A stretch of 64,000 bases of DNA from Bdellovibrionota bacterium (GTDB taxonomy: Bacteria; Bdellovibrionota; Bdellovibrionia; Bdellovibrionales; Bdellovibrionaceae), in the NCBI GenBank assembly GCA_963170155.1, contig CAUJGP010000021.1, positions 1 through 64,000 on the forward strand. The letters run 5' to 3'. The notes under the pieces were generated by a model. It ran no database searches. It had not been told where the DNA came from and worked only from the letters and a program-made list of their open reading frames with translations. The position numbers were made by a program, and so were the translations under genes. Below, in pieces: positions 1 to 8,588 of this stretch (the first letter of the stretch is position 1; the number at the start of each line of letters is the position of its first letter).

Positions 1-1928
1 AAAAGAGTTTCTTCTTTGGGAGGGAAGACGCGAGTGCTGCGGGAATAAGTGTAGGCCAACCACCCACTCCAATCATGACCCTCATATTTAAACAGAGTTT
101 CCGCACCATAGGCTTTGCCTGAACCAGAGTTGTTATAGTTCTCAAGACTCAAGACTCCGTCGCGTGTGACTAGGGTGTTTGAGGGAGTCACGAGTTTTGA
201 AAAATGGCGGTGAAAAACAGTGAAGTTCCACTGCCACCCATGACTGGCCCCTTCGCGAAAATCTTTATCAAAGCCAAGCGCAAAATGCTCAGCATGAGGA
301 GCTTTGATATCAGGGTTGCCAAAATCCTCAGAGAGCTCTTGGGGTTCGGGCTCTTGAACATATTGGCCCCAAGCGGTTCTTAAATCCAAACTTTCACTCC
401 ATTTTTGTTTTACTTCAAATCGGGGTGTGACCAAATTTTCCTTTGTTCCTTGGAACTGATCCCACCTTAACCCTGGAACAAAAGTCCATGAGTTGTACGT
501 CAGATCATTTTTCCAAAAAACCCCAAGGGCATTCAATTGCCCCTTGATGTTGGCATCAACTGTTTCGGCGCTGCCGATGGGATTCAAGATGCCTCCTTCG
601 TTGGAAATTTTGGGAATTTTGGTTTTTACTTTTGAGCTACGGTAAAGATTATCAAATCCCACTTGTGTGGACCAGAAAGGCTGGAGTTTCTGAGTCCAAT
701 CACCGCGCACGGATAAAACATGGCTTTGTAAATTAAAATAATTGGTGCCGAAAACAGTTTCGATAACATCACTGCCGTAGGCAAGGGAGAGTGAGCTTTG
801 TCGTTCTTCATCCCACTTTCTGTTCCATTGGGGGATGATGCGGTAAAATCGTGTGAGGTTGCTGAATTTTCCCCGAACGGAGGGATCTTCATCAAAGGGT
901 TGTTTGAATAAAAAACCCAAGGTGTCTTGAGAAGCGATAAAAACGGTTTTTAGTTGGTCTCTTTCATTGAAACGTTTTTTATGGATTACGGTTAAATCTG
1001 AAAATTCTGGAGCCACGGTTAAATTGAAATTACTGTTGTTTTCAAGAGCTTTCCCTAAAACAAACCCGATGTAACTCACTCTCCCGCCCACAAGAATCGA
1101 GCTGTCTTCATCCAGTTGGCTTTCAAACATTCCACCGGATTTGAGAGAATCAATGAAGAAGAACCCTTTTTTCTTTCGCGGCAACTTTTCTTGCGAATCC
1201 GTTTTCAGAGAAATAATTCCTCCCAAAGCTCGGGAGTAATAGGCTCCGAATCCCGCCGAGAGATAGTCCACTTGTTCCAGGGCTTCAGGCATCACCACCG
1301 AAGACAATCCGCCAAAGTGAAAAACGAGAGGGATACGATGCCCATCTACATCGTAAGAAGTGTCTTTAGCAGCGGATCCCTGCACCACAACCTGCGAAGA
1401 AAAGCCTTGCACTCGATTGATTCCTGGAAGGTTTTGAACCGCTTTGACCGGATCGCCGTTAGCCCCTGGCATATTTAAAAATTCTTTTTGGGTCAGTGTT
1501 TTTTGGCTTCCGTCTCTTTTCTTTTTGTCTCCCACAACGGTGGTTTCAAAACTATTGTAAGAGATTTTCTCCAGGTACAATGTTCTCAAAGGATTGGTGT
1601 CAGCAAGCGTTTGGCGTTCTTGACGTTCGAGTTTTTGATATCCGGTTAAATTTACGACGAGAGTGAAGTCTCCCGCGATCACTCCATCAAACTGAAACTG
1701 CCCCTGTGAATCGGTGATGGCTTTCAATTTTTGCGGAAGTAAGAACACATTGACGTTTGAGAGTGGAATCTTTGTACCCTTTTCAAGCAGGAGGCCTTGA
1801 ATACCTACGATGGATTCTGGAGGTGTCAAAGGAAGAAGAGAGTTTGGCGCTTCGGGAGAAGCCCCATAAGGTCTTTGGAGAAAGAAAAAAATCCATAGGA
1901 AAAAAATAAAATAATTTTTATTGATCAT
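1..1928 (-). CDS. TonB-dependent outer-membrane receptor, C-terminal part beyond the window
   Basis: I read one open frame from an ATG at 1928 to the left edge of the window with no stop, about 642 residues. It begins with a signal peptide (hydrophobic run ending near PYGAS), followed by a carboxypeptidase-regulatory-like beta-sandwich domain (residues about 40-110, around GIQGLLLEKG and DSQGQFQFDG). Next comes a plug domain with VVVQGSAAKDTSYDVDGHR and ALGGIISLKT, then aromatic-rich beta-barrel strands. The family imports metal chelates, cobalamin or large organic nutrients across the outer membrane using TonB energy; the substrate cannot be told here. It starts one base after the tonB stop, so it is the last visible gene of exbB-exbD-tonB-receptor. 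The C-terminal barrel strands and stop lie outside the window. Confidence 0.9.
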   Translation of the reverse strand, partial: MINKNYFIFFLWIFFFLQRPYGASPEAPNSLLPLTPPESIVGIQGLLLEKGTKIPLSNVNVFLLPQKLKAITDSQGQFQFDGVIAGDFTLVVNLTGYQKLERQERQTLADTNPLRTLYLEKISYNSFETTVVGDKKKRDGSQKTLTQKEFLNMPGANGDPVKAVQNLPGINRVQGFSSQVVVQGSAAKDTSYDVDGHRIPLVFHFGGLSSVVMPEALEQVDYLSAGFGAYYSRALGGIISLKTDSQEKLPRKKKGFFFIDSLKSGGMFESQLDEDSSILVGGRVSYIGFVLGKALENNSNFNLTVAPEFSDLTVIHKKRFNERDQLKTVFIASQDTLGFLFKQPFDEDPSVRGKFSNLTRFYRIIPQWNRKWDEERQSSLSLAYGSDVIETVFGTNYFNLQSHVLSVRGDWTQKLQPFWSTQVGFDNLYRSSKVKTKIPKISNEGGILNPIGSAETVDANIKGQLNALGVFWKNDLTYNSWTFVPGLRWDQFQGTKENLVTPRFEVKQKWSESLDLRTAWGQYVQEPEPQELSEDFGNPDIKAPHAEHFALGFDKDFREGASHGWQWNFTVFHRHFSKLVTPSNTLVTRDGVLSLENYNNSGSGKAYGAETLFKYEGHDWSGWLAYTYSRSTRVFPPKEETL

Positions 1929-1929
1929 G

Positions 1930-2643
1930 CTAACGAGTCTCCAAAACGAAACGATATGTGTATCTGATTTTAACGGCAACGGCATTCTGATCCAAGAGTG
2001 CGGGTTTGAACTTTACACCCTTCACGGCTTCTACCGCGGCTTCATCCAAACCATACCCAGGGCCGGAAATCAAAGTGACACTTCGAACTTTTCCTTCGGC
2101 ATCAATGAGCAGCTCCATAATGACAGGCCCTTCCACATTGGCTTCGCGGGCTTTGGGGGGATAAGGAATGCGGACGTCAGAAATCAGAACCGGCATGTTG
2201 GTCACTAAAAATTCATCCGTAGGATTTGGCAGTGAGGTTGCGTCTTCTTCATTGAGTTTTTCATCATCTTGTTCTTTGGAGAGGGTGTTCCCTTCTTTGA
2301 GAGTCACAGTGTTGGCAGCATTTGTCGGTGAGGAGGCCGTGAGAGCATTGCGATTAAGGCCGTAAACGGCTCGTGCTTTTGGTCCTTCTATTTTTTTTGC
2401 AATAGGCTGAACGATCGGTTGGTCATCCATAGGGCGACTCAGTGTTTGAGGTTCTTTTTGCTGAATAACGGTAAATTCAATTTTTTTTACCTTTACTTTA
2501 TCTCCTTGAAGAGTGGTCATTAAAGCAAAAAAAATCACTAAAATAAAATGAATGGATGCTGAAATCACAAAAGGTTTTCGTGACCACTCTGCAATCAGAA
2601 TCGTATTCACATGAAGATCCATAAGCTTTTCATTCTTTACCAT
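1930..2643 (-). CDS. tonB: TonB energy-transducer protein
   Basis: This 237-residue protein has one N-terminal membrane helix (residues about 25-45), a long charged and proline-containing periplasmic spacer, and a C-terminal TonB domain (about 160-237) with the typical YPPKAREANVEGPVIMELL and GYGLDEAAVEAVKGVKFKPA pattern. It transmits energy from the ExbB-ExbD proton channel to outer-membrane receptors. Its start overlaps the exbD end by 14 bases. An alternative ATG at 2622 (MDLHVNT) lies just after the exbD stop; neither has a clear, well spaced ribosome-binding site, so the start is uncertain. The receptor gene follows with a single-base gap, which argues for a dedicated uptake system. Confidence 0.9.
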   Translation of the reverse strand: MVKNEKLMDLHVNTILIAEWSRKPFVISASIHFILVIFFALMTTLQGDKVKVKKIEFTVIQQKEPQTLSRPMDDQPIVQPIAKKIEGPKARAVYGLNRNALTASSPTNAANTVTLKEGNTLSKEQDDEKLNEEDATSLPNPTDEFLVTNMPVLISDVRIPYPPKAREANVEGPVIMELLIDAEGKVRSVTLISGPGYGLDEAAVEAVKGVKFKPALLDQNAVAVKIRYTYRFVLETR

Positions 2644-3064
2644 CCTCTGGTATTTTTTCTATTTGAAGGGCGAATTTTTCTAAACCCGCGCTTTTAATCA
2701 AATCGATGATTTTAACCACTTTGCCGTAGTTCAATTCAACATCAGCGCTGATAATGGCTTGAGTATCTTTGTTGTCCTGTAGATTTTTTTTAATTTCTTC
2801 CATCAGTTGTGTTTCGGAGGTCACAATTCCATTGAGCAAAATTTGCTCTTGTTTATTGATGGCCACTCCTAAAGTGTTCACTCGCGGCCCATCAGCACTT
2901 TTTGTTTGAGGAAGATGAATATCCAATAAATCTTTCATAAGAATGGGAGTCGTCACCATAAAAATCACCAGAAGAACCAAAACCACATCCACAAAGGGTG
3001 TGATATTGATGGAAGAGACTAAAGCTCCGTCATCTGTCTCTGACAGATTTTCAGTTCCGGCCAT
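2630..3064 (-). CDS. exbD: ExbD/TolR-family proton-channel subunit
   Basis: A 144-residue protein with one N-terminal transmembrane helix containing the family signature INITPFVDVVLVLLVIFMV (residues about 19-37). The aspartate in PFVD is the conserved proton-pathway residue. The rest is a periplasmic domain. It pairs with ExbB to energise TonB. A well spaced AAAGGA site precedes the ATG, the gene overlaps the exbB end by 14 bases, and its own end overlaps the tonB start. TolR is the main alternative, but the adjacent tonB and receptor favour ExbD. Confidence 0.92.
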   Translation of the reverse strand: MAGTENLSETDDGALVSSINITPFVDVVLVLLVIFMVTTPILMKDLLDIHLPQTKSADGPRVNTLGVAINKQEQILLNGIVTSETQLMEEIKKNLQDNKDTQAIISADVELNYGKVVKIIDLIKSAGLEKFALQIEKIPEDGKE

Positions 3065-3698
3065 GGGAGGTTCCTTTCAATTCGGAAATATACAAGTCAC
3101 GCAAGGTTTCCGCTTTGATCACCAAGTCTTTGATGGATTTTGTAAAAATATTGAAAGCGATCACAGCAGGAATAGCGACGAAAAGGCCAAAGGCTGTTGC
3201 AAATAAAGCCTGAGAGATTCCACTCATTACAGAAGCTGTTCCAGATTGCGCTCCGAGATAGGCGAACGAGCGAATGATCCCAAGAACTGTTCCAAAGAGC
3301 CCAATAAAAGGAGCGTTGGAGCCAAGGGTGGCCAGAACAGCAAGACCCTGATCAAGCTTCATTTTTTCTTCTTTAATGTATCCAGAAAGGGCGGCGTTAA
3401 TGGCTTCGGTGTTTTGATGGGCTGAGACCAGAGCGTTCGCGGCACCTCTGAGCAATGGAATTTTTTCTTCACTCTTTTCCTCTGTAGGGATTTCGTTTTT
3501 CAAAGTGATGAGTTCTTGTTTTTTAATTTTACTTTTTAACTCCATGAAGGGAGCATTTTTTCTCTGCCATTGGATGATTCGATAGCGATCGATAATAATG
3601 CTGATGGACCAAATAGAGAGGCCAAATAAAAGTAATAAAATAATTTTTTCGGCAATATCTGTGGCATAAATCAGAAAATCCATTGTTTGTTTCTCCAA
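3051..3698 (-). CDS. exbB: ExbB/TolQ-family proton-channel subunit
   Basis: A 215-residue inner-membrane protein of the MotA/TolQ/ExbB family. A first helix lies at residues about 15-35, followed by a cytoplasmic loop. The conserved core GLAVLATLGSNAPFIGLFGTV with two further helices lies at about 118-190. It forms the pentameric channel that, with ExbD, powers TonB. It is the first gene of the four-gene minus-strand operon; GGAG sits 10 bases before the ATG. The roughly 115 bases upstream are AT-rich and hold an imperfect GCTAG...CTAGC inverted repeat around 3768-3785 that could be promoter-associated, but I see no clear Fur box. Confidence 0.92.
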   Translation of the reverse strand: MEKQTMDFLIYATDIAEKIILLLLFGLSIWSISIIIDRYRIIQWQRKNAPFMELKSKIKKQELITLKNEIPTEEKSEEKIPLLRGAANALVSAHQNTEAINAALSGYIKEEKMKLDQGLAVLATLGSNAPFIGLFGTVLGIIRSFAYLGAQSGTASVMSGISQALFATAFGLFVAIPAVIAFNIFTKSIKDLVIKAETLRDLYISELKGTSHGRN

Positions 3699-3813
3699 AG
3701 AAATAGAAATTGTTTGAATACTTTAAAAAGTAACAATTTTTCCTGGGGTTATACAAGTATTTATAATGCTAGTTATAAGCTAGCTGTGAGGAGCAATTGA
3801 TATTGGGAGAATT

Positions 3814-4602
3814 TCAATGAAGTTCAAGATCTGTGATGATACTCACAACACCTTTATTCCTTAATATGTGTGCCATATCTTGATCATTCACCGTCCATGC
3901 GGCCACAGGAATTTTTCGTTCAGAGAGTCGTTTCATTAAGGAGGGTGTAATCATTTTTTTATCCAAATTAAGCATATTGGCGTGGGCAAAACCCCCTAGC
4001 CAAAATTGGCGAAGGTAGATTCTACTATCAGGGTCGGAGTCATCATTGGTTGCTAAGAGAGCTCTTGGAACTTCCGGTAAATTTTTCCAGAGAGTGCGCA
4101 AAGTTATGGGGTTAAAGCTTGAAAAAATAATGCGATGGTGGACGTTGAGTTTTTTTACAACTTCGATCACTTTTAAAGCGACCCTTTGGTCTTTGATGGA
4201 TCGATTTTTAATTTCGATGTTAATAAAACGAGGAACGTCTTTATCCGTTAAGACGTCTTCAAGACTGGGGGCGTTAGCATAGGTCTTGAGTTCTTGTTGA
4301 GTGAGATCGCTGATTTTTTCCGGTCGCTGAGCTAAGCGCATCAAATCAGTGTCATGGAAAACAACAGGCACAGCATCAACGCTGAGTTGAACATCCAGCT
4401 CAATCATGGAATACCCACGACGAGCGGCTTCTCTAAAGGCTTCTAAAGTATTTTCTTGTAAACCTTCGCCGCAGTATCCCCGATGAATTTGATAGGGGGG
4501 AAGTTGAAAGCTGGTTGTAGGCCAGGAATCAGGTCGCCAGTTATGGAAAAACCTTACGAACAAATAAAGCAATATTAATACAGATAAAAAAATAAAACTC
4601 AT
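3814..4602 (-). CDS. Glycerophosphodiester phosphodiesterase, membrane-anchored
   Basis: A 262-residue GDPD-family TIM-barrel enzyme. After an N-terminal membrane helix (residues 3-18) it shows HRG (residues 40-42), EN (50-51), the metal-binding IELDVQLS with E68 and D70, and HD (83-84), all expected for the GDPD active site. The later NIEIKN and the C-terminal AAWTVND also match the family. These enzymes release glycerol-3-phosphate from deacylated phospholipids. Its ATG overlaps the stop of the upstream gene in TAATG, so the two are probably translationally coupled. The uncleaved N-terminal helix suggests an inner-membrane anchor; its topology is not resolved. Confidence 0.9.
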   Translation of the reverse strand: MSFIFLSVLILLYLFVRFFHNWRPDSWPTTSFQLPPYQIHRGYCGEGLQENTLEAFREAARRGYSMIELDVQLSVDAVPVVFHDTDLMRLAQRPEKISDLTQQELKTYANAPSLEDVLTDKDVPRFINIEIKNRSIKDQRVALKVIEVVKKLNVHHRIIFSSFNPITLRTLWKNLPEVPRALLATNDDSDPDSRIYLRQFWLGGFAHANMLNLDKKMITPSLMKRLSERKIPVAAWTVNDQDMAHILRNKGVVSIITDLELH

Positions 4603-5993
4603 TATTCAGCTTTTTTATTAGGAGCTTTAGGAAGGCTGTTTTGATAATCTGAGATAGAATTATTTAACGTGTTTTCAGCGTGATATTTTTGTATTTCTTC
4701 TTCCACTTCTTTTTTAGCATGCATTTGAGTGATTCCTTTCACCTTTAAACGGTCTTTTTGGGCGCTTAAAAAGAGTCCATTTTTGGGGGTGTAGAGAATA
4801 TATTTATTATTCGCAGGAAGATAAACGTAAATATCAAAAGTGACAGGTGTGTCTGTTGCGAGATCATTGAGATCGATATTCAACATTTCTTGTTCTTCAG
4901 ATTCTTTTACTAAAATATTGGTTTTCCTCACTGGAAAGAAGGCTAGAACCACTTCGCTACCATCATGGATGGATTTTTTTAAAAACTCTGCTTTTTCCAA
5001 AGCCCAACTTTCAAAATTAACCGATCGAATATGAATCTCCATGGGTTTGTTGTTGTTGAGCAAAGCACCCTCTTGTTGAAGCACTTCAACCAGTTTATTC
5101 TGTATCGCAAGAAGAAGTTCCGTATCTATTTTACGGTTTTTACCCATGGCGGCGACGAGAAAGCCTCGAAATGTCGTTGCATCGACTTTGAAGCAAATGC
5201 AATCTTGTGCAATTTCTATTTTTTCAATCGGCAGAGAAGACGATGACGGTTTAACGGAGCTGTCCAGGATATTTTCTATTTTATTTTTAAAATCAGGTGA
5301 TGATTTAGGTAAAGGCTCTTGTTTTTCAGAGGAATCAATGTTCGTAAGATAGGGATAGTCTTTCTCTTTTTTTGTAGAAGAGGAAAGATGTTGTTTTTTA
5401 ACTCTACTTTCATGTTCAGCAAGGATTTCTACATTGGAAAAACCATTCTTTTTTGCTGTGGATGCCAATGCGGTTTCAGTTTCAGAAGTGGGAGTTGTTT
5501 CATCCGGAGCTTCAAGAAATTGAATGATGCTGTCTTGAATTTTTTTTCTCTCTTCAGGATTTTGGAGAGGATTCACCGTATTTTTTTTATTGGATGCCGT
5601 GGCTTGTTTAGCTTCTTTCTCGATCCGTAGAACCAGTCTTTCTATGGCGGGTCCGCTGACGGGTGGAAGGACCTGATAGGGGACGGCGATTTCCTGTAGC
5701 AGTGCCATATTGGAAGCATTGGCGAGGTCTATGTATGAAATAAATTGAAGTTCAGGGAATGGTTTAAAGAGCTGTGGAAATTGCTTCACTTTTTTTTCTG
5801 GGTGATTAGCGCATAAAAAAAAGTAATCCACTTTATTTTCAAAAAAAATTTGAACAGAATCTATCAAGCGCGTAGCTGATAAGACTGACCAATCGCGAGA
5901 TAAAAGAAATTGTTCTGCAGATTGCAAAGAGAGGGGATTTGATTTGAGAATCAAAATAGTTTTAGGCGATCCTTTTTTTATCTCATTACTCAT
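4602..5993 (-). CDS. Pseudo-receiver signalling protein of unknown function
   Basis: A 463-residue soluble protein. Residues about 12-125 have the alternating strand/helix pattern of a response-regulator receiver (TILILKSNPL at the start). At the phospho-acceptor position the sequence is DYFFLCANHP, so the usual aspartate is missing. A long low-complexity Ser/Thr/Glu/Lys linker follows (about 125-240). The C-terminal part (about 250-440) includes VTFDIYVYLPANNKYILYT, which resembles the small domain found ahead of some HD-GYP proteins. I do not recognise the whole protein. A GAAGGA site precedes the ATG and the gene is coupled to the GDPD gene downstream. Confidence 0.75.
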   Translation of the reverse strand: MSNEIKKGSPKTILILKSNPLSLQSAEQFLLSRDWSVLSATRLIDSVQIFFENKVDYFFLCANHPEKKVKQFPQLFKPFPELQFISYIDLANASNMALLQEIAVPYQVLPPVSGPAIERLVLRIEKEAKQATASNKKNTVNPLQNPEERKKIQDSIIQFLEAPDETTPTSETETALASTAKKNGFSNVEILAEHESRVKKQHLSSSTKKEKDYPYLTNIDSSEKQEPLPKSSPDFKNKIENILDSSVKPSSSSLPIEKIEIAQDCICFKVDATTFRGFLVAAMGKNRKIDTELLLAIQNKLVEVLQQEGALLNNNKPMEIHIRSVNFESWALEKAEFLKKSIHDGSEVVLAFFPVRKTNILVKESEEQEMLNIDLNDLATDTPVTFDIYVYLPANNKYILYTPKNGLFLSAQKDRLKVKGITQMHAKKEVEEEIQKYHAENTLNNSISDYQNSLPKAPNKKAE

Positions 5994-6165
5994 TTAGAGA
6001 TCCTTCTCCATTCATCAGTCCGTAGGCACGGTTCCGCTGTGTGGGTATTGAGGATACTGTGAGTTTTATGCGAAGGCATAGAACCCCTTACCTTTCATAC
6101 CTCTCGACTCATTATGAGCTTAAAGAGTGGTCTTGACAAGAGGGACAAAGGGCTGAGGAATCTCT
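5994..6165. other. Intergenic region with possible minus-strand promoter and paired ends
   Basis: This 172-base stretch separates two minus-strand genes. On the minus strand TTGTCA is followed 18 bases later by ATAATG, a possible promoter for the downstream gene pair. The two outer ends (AGAGATCC near 5996 and GGAATCTCT near 6156) can pair with one bulge, and a short hairpin TATGC-CTTC-GCATA lies inside. This could be an untranslated structured leader or a small RNA such as 6S, but I could not match it to any named RNA family. Confidence 0.25.
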
Positions 6166-6798
6166 TTACGAAAGATCGTCCTCTAAAAGCGATAAAAGAT
6201 CCAATTGTTTTGGTTGTTTGATAATTTGTGGAAATCGCAGTTCCATTTTTCCACTCAGAATTTGTAGGTTAGAAAGGGGAAGAGTGAGAGAGGCCCCTGA
6301 AATTTTTTTGATGAGATTTAAAAAAAGATGACCGCAGTAAGTGGCATCTTCCTCAGCACGATGAAAGTCGGTGGTGGGAATATTTAAATACTGGACCAAT
6401 GTCCCCAGTTTATAGTTAGGGAGTCCAGGAATAATTTTTCGAGAGATGGCTAAAGTATCCAGAACAAGACCCTTTGGAGCTTTGGATTCAAATTTTTTAA
6501 TGGAAGCTGTAAGGAATTGAGCATCAAAGTTCGCGTTGTGTGCAACCATGATATCATCGCTACAAAAATCAGCAAAAGGATCAAGGAGATCTTCAATGAC
6601 AGGCTTACCTTTAACCATTTCATCAGTAATGCCATTAACTTGACTTGCTCCAGGAGGGATTGATCTCTTGGGATCGATCAAAGTAGAAAACACAGAGTCA
6701 ACAACTCCATCCACAAAGCGAACAGCACCAATCTCGATGATAGAATCATTTCCAGGTATGGTTCCCGTTGTTTCAACGTCAAAGGCAATAAAGCGCAT
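6166..6798 (-). CDS. DnaQ-like DEDDh 3'-5' exonuclease
   Basis: A 210-residue exonuclease domain protein. It shows Exo I FDVETTG (D7 and E9), Exo II AHNANFDAQF near residue 90, and Exo III HRAEEDATY near residue 145, i.e. the DEDDh set is intact. The family trims 3' ends of DNA or RNA; stand-alone versions resemble the epsilon proofreading subunit of DNA polymerase III or the PolC exonuclease domain. No polymerase gene is next to it, so assignment as dnaQ is not secure. GGGG lies 7 bases before the ATG. Confidence 0.88.
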   Translation of the reverse strand: MRFIAFDVETTGTIPGNDSIIEIGAVRFVDGVVDSVFSTLIDPKRSIPPGASQVNGITDEMVKGKPVIEDLLDPFADFCSDDIMVAHNANFDAQFLTASIKKFESKAPKGLVLDTLAISRKIIPGLPNYKLGTLVQYLNIPTTDFHRAEEDATYCGHLFLNLIKKISGASLTLPLSNLQILSGKMELRFPQIIKQPKQLDLLSLLEDDLS

Positions 6799-6926
6799 AT
6801 TTCAACCCCTTTTTTCTTTGATATCGAAATCTTCTTTGGATGACAAAACATTTATCCGTATCATGAGTCCTTTATCTGTGCGCAATAAAATAAAGAGTAG
6901 AAGATGATGCAAGGTGAAATCTGCTT

Positions 6927-7280
6927 ATGTCTGGCGCAAGTCTGTTGTTTGAAGATGGATGCAAGTTTATTATCAATAATATGAGAGTCATGAAATTTTT
7001 AGTGGAAGCACAAGAGATCAGAGGTCAATGTTTAGAGGGAGAGACTTTATTAAGTCTTGCTCTTCGCTTAAAACTGCCTCTGCATCACAGTTGTGGAGGA
7101 ATGGGAACCTGTGGCACTTGCAGAGTTGTTGTTCGAGAAGGTTTGGAGCAATTGCCATCACCTGGTGAGGTTGAACAAGAGATGATCCAAGACCGTGGCT
7201 TCTCTAAGATCGAACGACTGGCTTGCCAGTTAGAACCCATCGAGGGGTTGATTGTTGAAATTCCCACCTCTTCCTTTTAA
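6927..7280 (+). CDS. 2Fe-2S ferredoxin (plant/adrenodoxin fold)
   Basis: A small electron carrier with the cluster motif SCGGMGTCGTC (Cys-x5-Cys-x2-Cys) and a fourth cysteine in ERLACQ, so all four iron ligands are present. Counting from the first ATG gives 117 residues. The fold itself begins at MKFLVEAQ, so starts at 6981 or 6990 are possible. I keep 6927 because AAGGTG precedes it, although the spacing is long. The gene stands alone between two minus-strand genes and its redox partner is unknown. Confidence 0.88.
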   Translation: MSGASLLFEDGCKFIINNMRVMKFLVEAQEIRGQCLEGETLLSLALRLKLPLHHSCGGMGTCGTCRVVVREGLEQLPSPGEVEQEMIQDRGFSKIERLACQLEPIEGLIVEIPTSSF

Positions 7281-7309
7281 TGAGATCAATGAAGGGTTTT
7301 TCATAAGCT

Positions 7310-7717
7310 TCATGATTTTTGCTGTCGAAGAATATCTCTAATCTCTGCAAGAAGTACCTCTTCTTTAGTGGGAGGAACAACAACAGAAGGAGCGGCTTCT
7401 TCCTTTTTTTTCAATCGATTGATCAGTTTGATCATTGCAAATATGACAAAAGAAAGGATCAAAAAATCAAGTGTGACTTGAATAAAACTCCCATATTTGA
7501 GTGTCACTTGAGGTTCAGTGCCTTCAGCGGCTTTTAAGACATAGGAGAAGTTTGTAAAATCCATGCCACCGATTAAAATACCGAGTGGAGGCATGATGAC
7601 ATCTGAAACCAGGGATGAAACGATCTTTCCAAAGGCTCCACCAATAATGATACCCACAGCCATATCGATCGCATTGCCTTTGATGGCAAAATTTTTAAAT
7701 TCTTGAATGAGACCCAT
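7310..7717 (-). CDS. mscL: Large-conductance mechanosensitive channel MscL
   Basis: A 135-residue MscL with the expected order: amphipathic N-terminus [17 protein letters not shown]1 with the pore-lining [18 protein letters not shown], a periplasmic loop, TM2 around [15 protein letters not shown], and the cytoplasmic charged helix with KKKEE and the C-terminal bundle. The channel opens on hypo-osmotic shock to release solutes. I chose the ATG at 7717, because GGAG is 8 bases before it; another ATG two codons upstream is only 2 bases from that site. The adjacent trehalose locus fits an osmotic-stress neighbourhood. Confidence 0.95.
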   Translation of the reverse strand: MGLIQEFKNFAIKGNAIDMAVGIIIGGAFGKIVSSLVSDVIMPPLGILIGGMDFTNFSYVLKAAEGTEPQVTLKYGSFIQVTLDFLILSFVIFAMIKLINRLKKKEEAAPSVVVPPTKEEVLLAEIRDILRQQKS

Positions 7718-7843
7718 AATCATAACTCCTTTTTTCCAACATACGACTAACAGCCATCGAAGGCTGGCGAGGCGGTACTTTCTTATGATTGAGTTAAAAA
7801 TTCAAATTAAAAAATAAAAATGAGCTTATGGGAGCTTATTTTT

Positions 7844-8587
7844 CTAAAAGAAAGATAAAATAGTCTCCAAAACTTTACTCACTTCGGATTGTCGTTGGAG
7901 GTAATATTGAGCTTGAGATGTGTTCTTTTTTCCAACCCGTACGCTCAACAAAGCGGGGCTTTTTAATTTAAAGACATCTTCATCCGTATCATCATCACCA
8001 ACATAAAAGATTTTTTTAATCTTTTTAACCCTTTTTAATTCAAGAAGGGCTGTTCCTTTGTGGGGTGAATGGGCAGGAATGATATTGTAAACACACTTTC
8101 CATGAATAATTCGAGGAGATGGTTTCAATTGCTCAATGGTATCGGCTATTTTTTTGGCAGATATTTTTTTATTTTTTGAATCTCTGAAATGGATTGAGAG
8201 AGAGTATTTTTTATTTTCTATAAAAACACCTGGACCCAGGTGGTGTCTTTTTAATTGCCGAAGCCATTGTTGACAAAGTTTTTTAGCTTTCATTTGTTTG
8301 GATTTCCAGCGATGGATGCCTTCCAGGCCATGATTGCCAACCAAATCAATATCTGGAATATCAATTCTTTTTTTTAAATCATCAACTCCTCGGCCTGAAA
8401 TGATAGCGACAGGGGCAAGGCAAGAAAGTCGCATTAAGAAAGCGTGGTTGCGACGGGAGAGTGTAGCCTTATCGGCATTTTTGCTTATTTTAGCTAGCGT
8501 GCCGTCAAAATCAAAGGCAAAGAGTGTGTTTTTTTTGGAAAGTTGCTGAATATGTTTCAAGAATTTTTTTTCAAATAAATAATGCAT
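7844..8587 (-). CDS. otsB: Trehalose-6-phosphate phosphatase
   Basis: A 247-residue HAD-superfamily phosphatase. The nucleophile motif FDFDGTLA (D26, D28) is near the N-terminus, followed by IISGRG, the trehalose-phosphatase signature GNHGLEG, and the acidic motif VGDDDTDEDVF. It dephosphorylates trehalose-6-phosphate to trehalose. The ATG at 8587 comes one base after the otsA stop (TAA-A-ATG), so the two are co-translated. A longer in-frame start would lie inside otsA and lacks homology, so I reject it. Confidence 0.93.
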   Translation of the reverse strand: MHYLFEKKFLKHIQQLSKKNTLFAFDFDGTLAKISKNADKATLSRRNHAFLMRLSCLAPVAIISGRGVDDLKKRIDIPDIDLVGNHGLEGIHRWKSKQMKAKKLCQQWLRQLKRHHLGPGVFIENKKYSLSIHFRDSKNKKISAKKIADTIEQLKPSPRIIHGKCVYNIIPAHSPHKGTALLELKRVKKIKKIFYVGDDDTDEDVFKLKSPALLSVRVGKKNTSQAQYYLQRQSEVSKVLETILSFF

Positions 8588-8588
8588 T

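Noticed and set aside
1116-1478. Plus-strand frame inside the receptor gene
   Set aside because: The minus strand reads as a continuous TonB-dependent receptor through this interval; the plus frame has no motif.
5994-6165. 6S RNA, SRP RNA or c-di-GMP riboswitch in the gap
   Set aside because: Paired ends exist, but the conserved sequences of these RNAs (GGAAGCAGC of SRP, GACGCAAAGC of GEMM) are absent, so only a generic entry is given.
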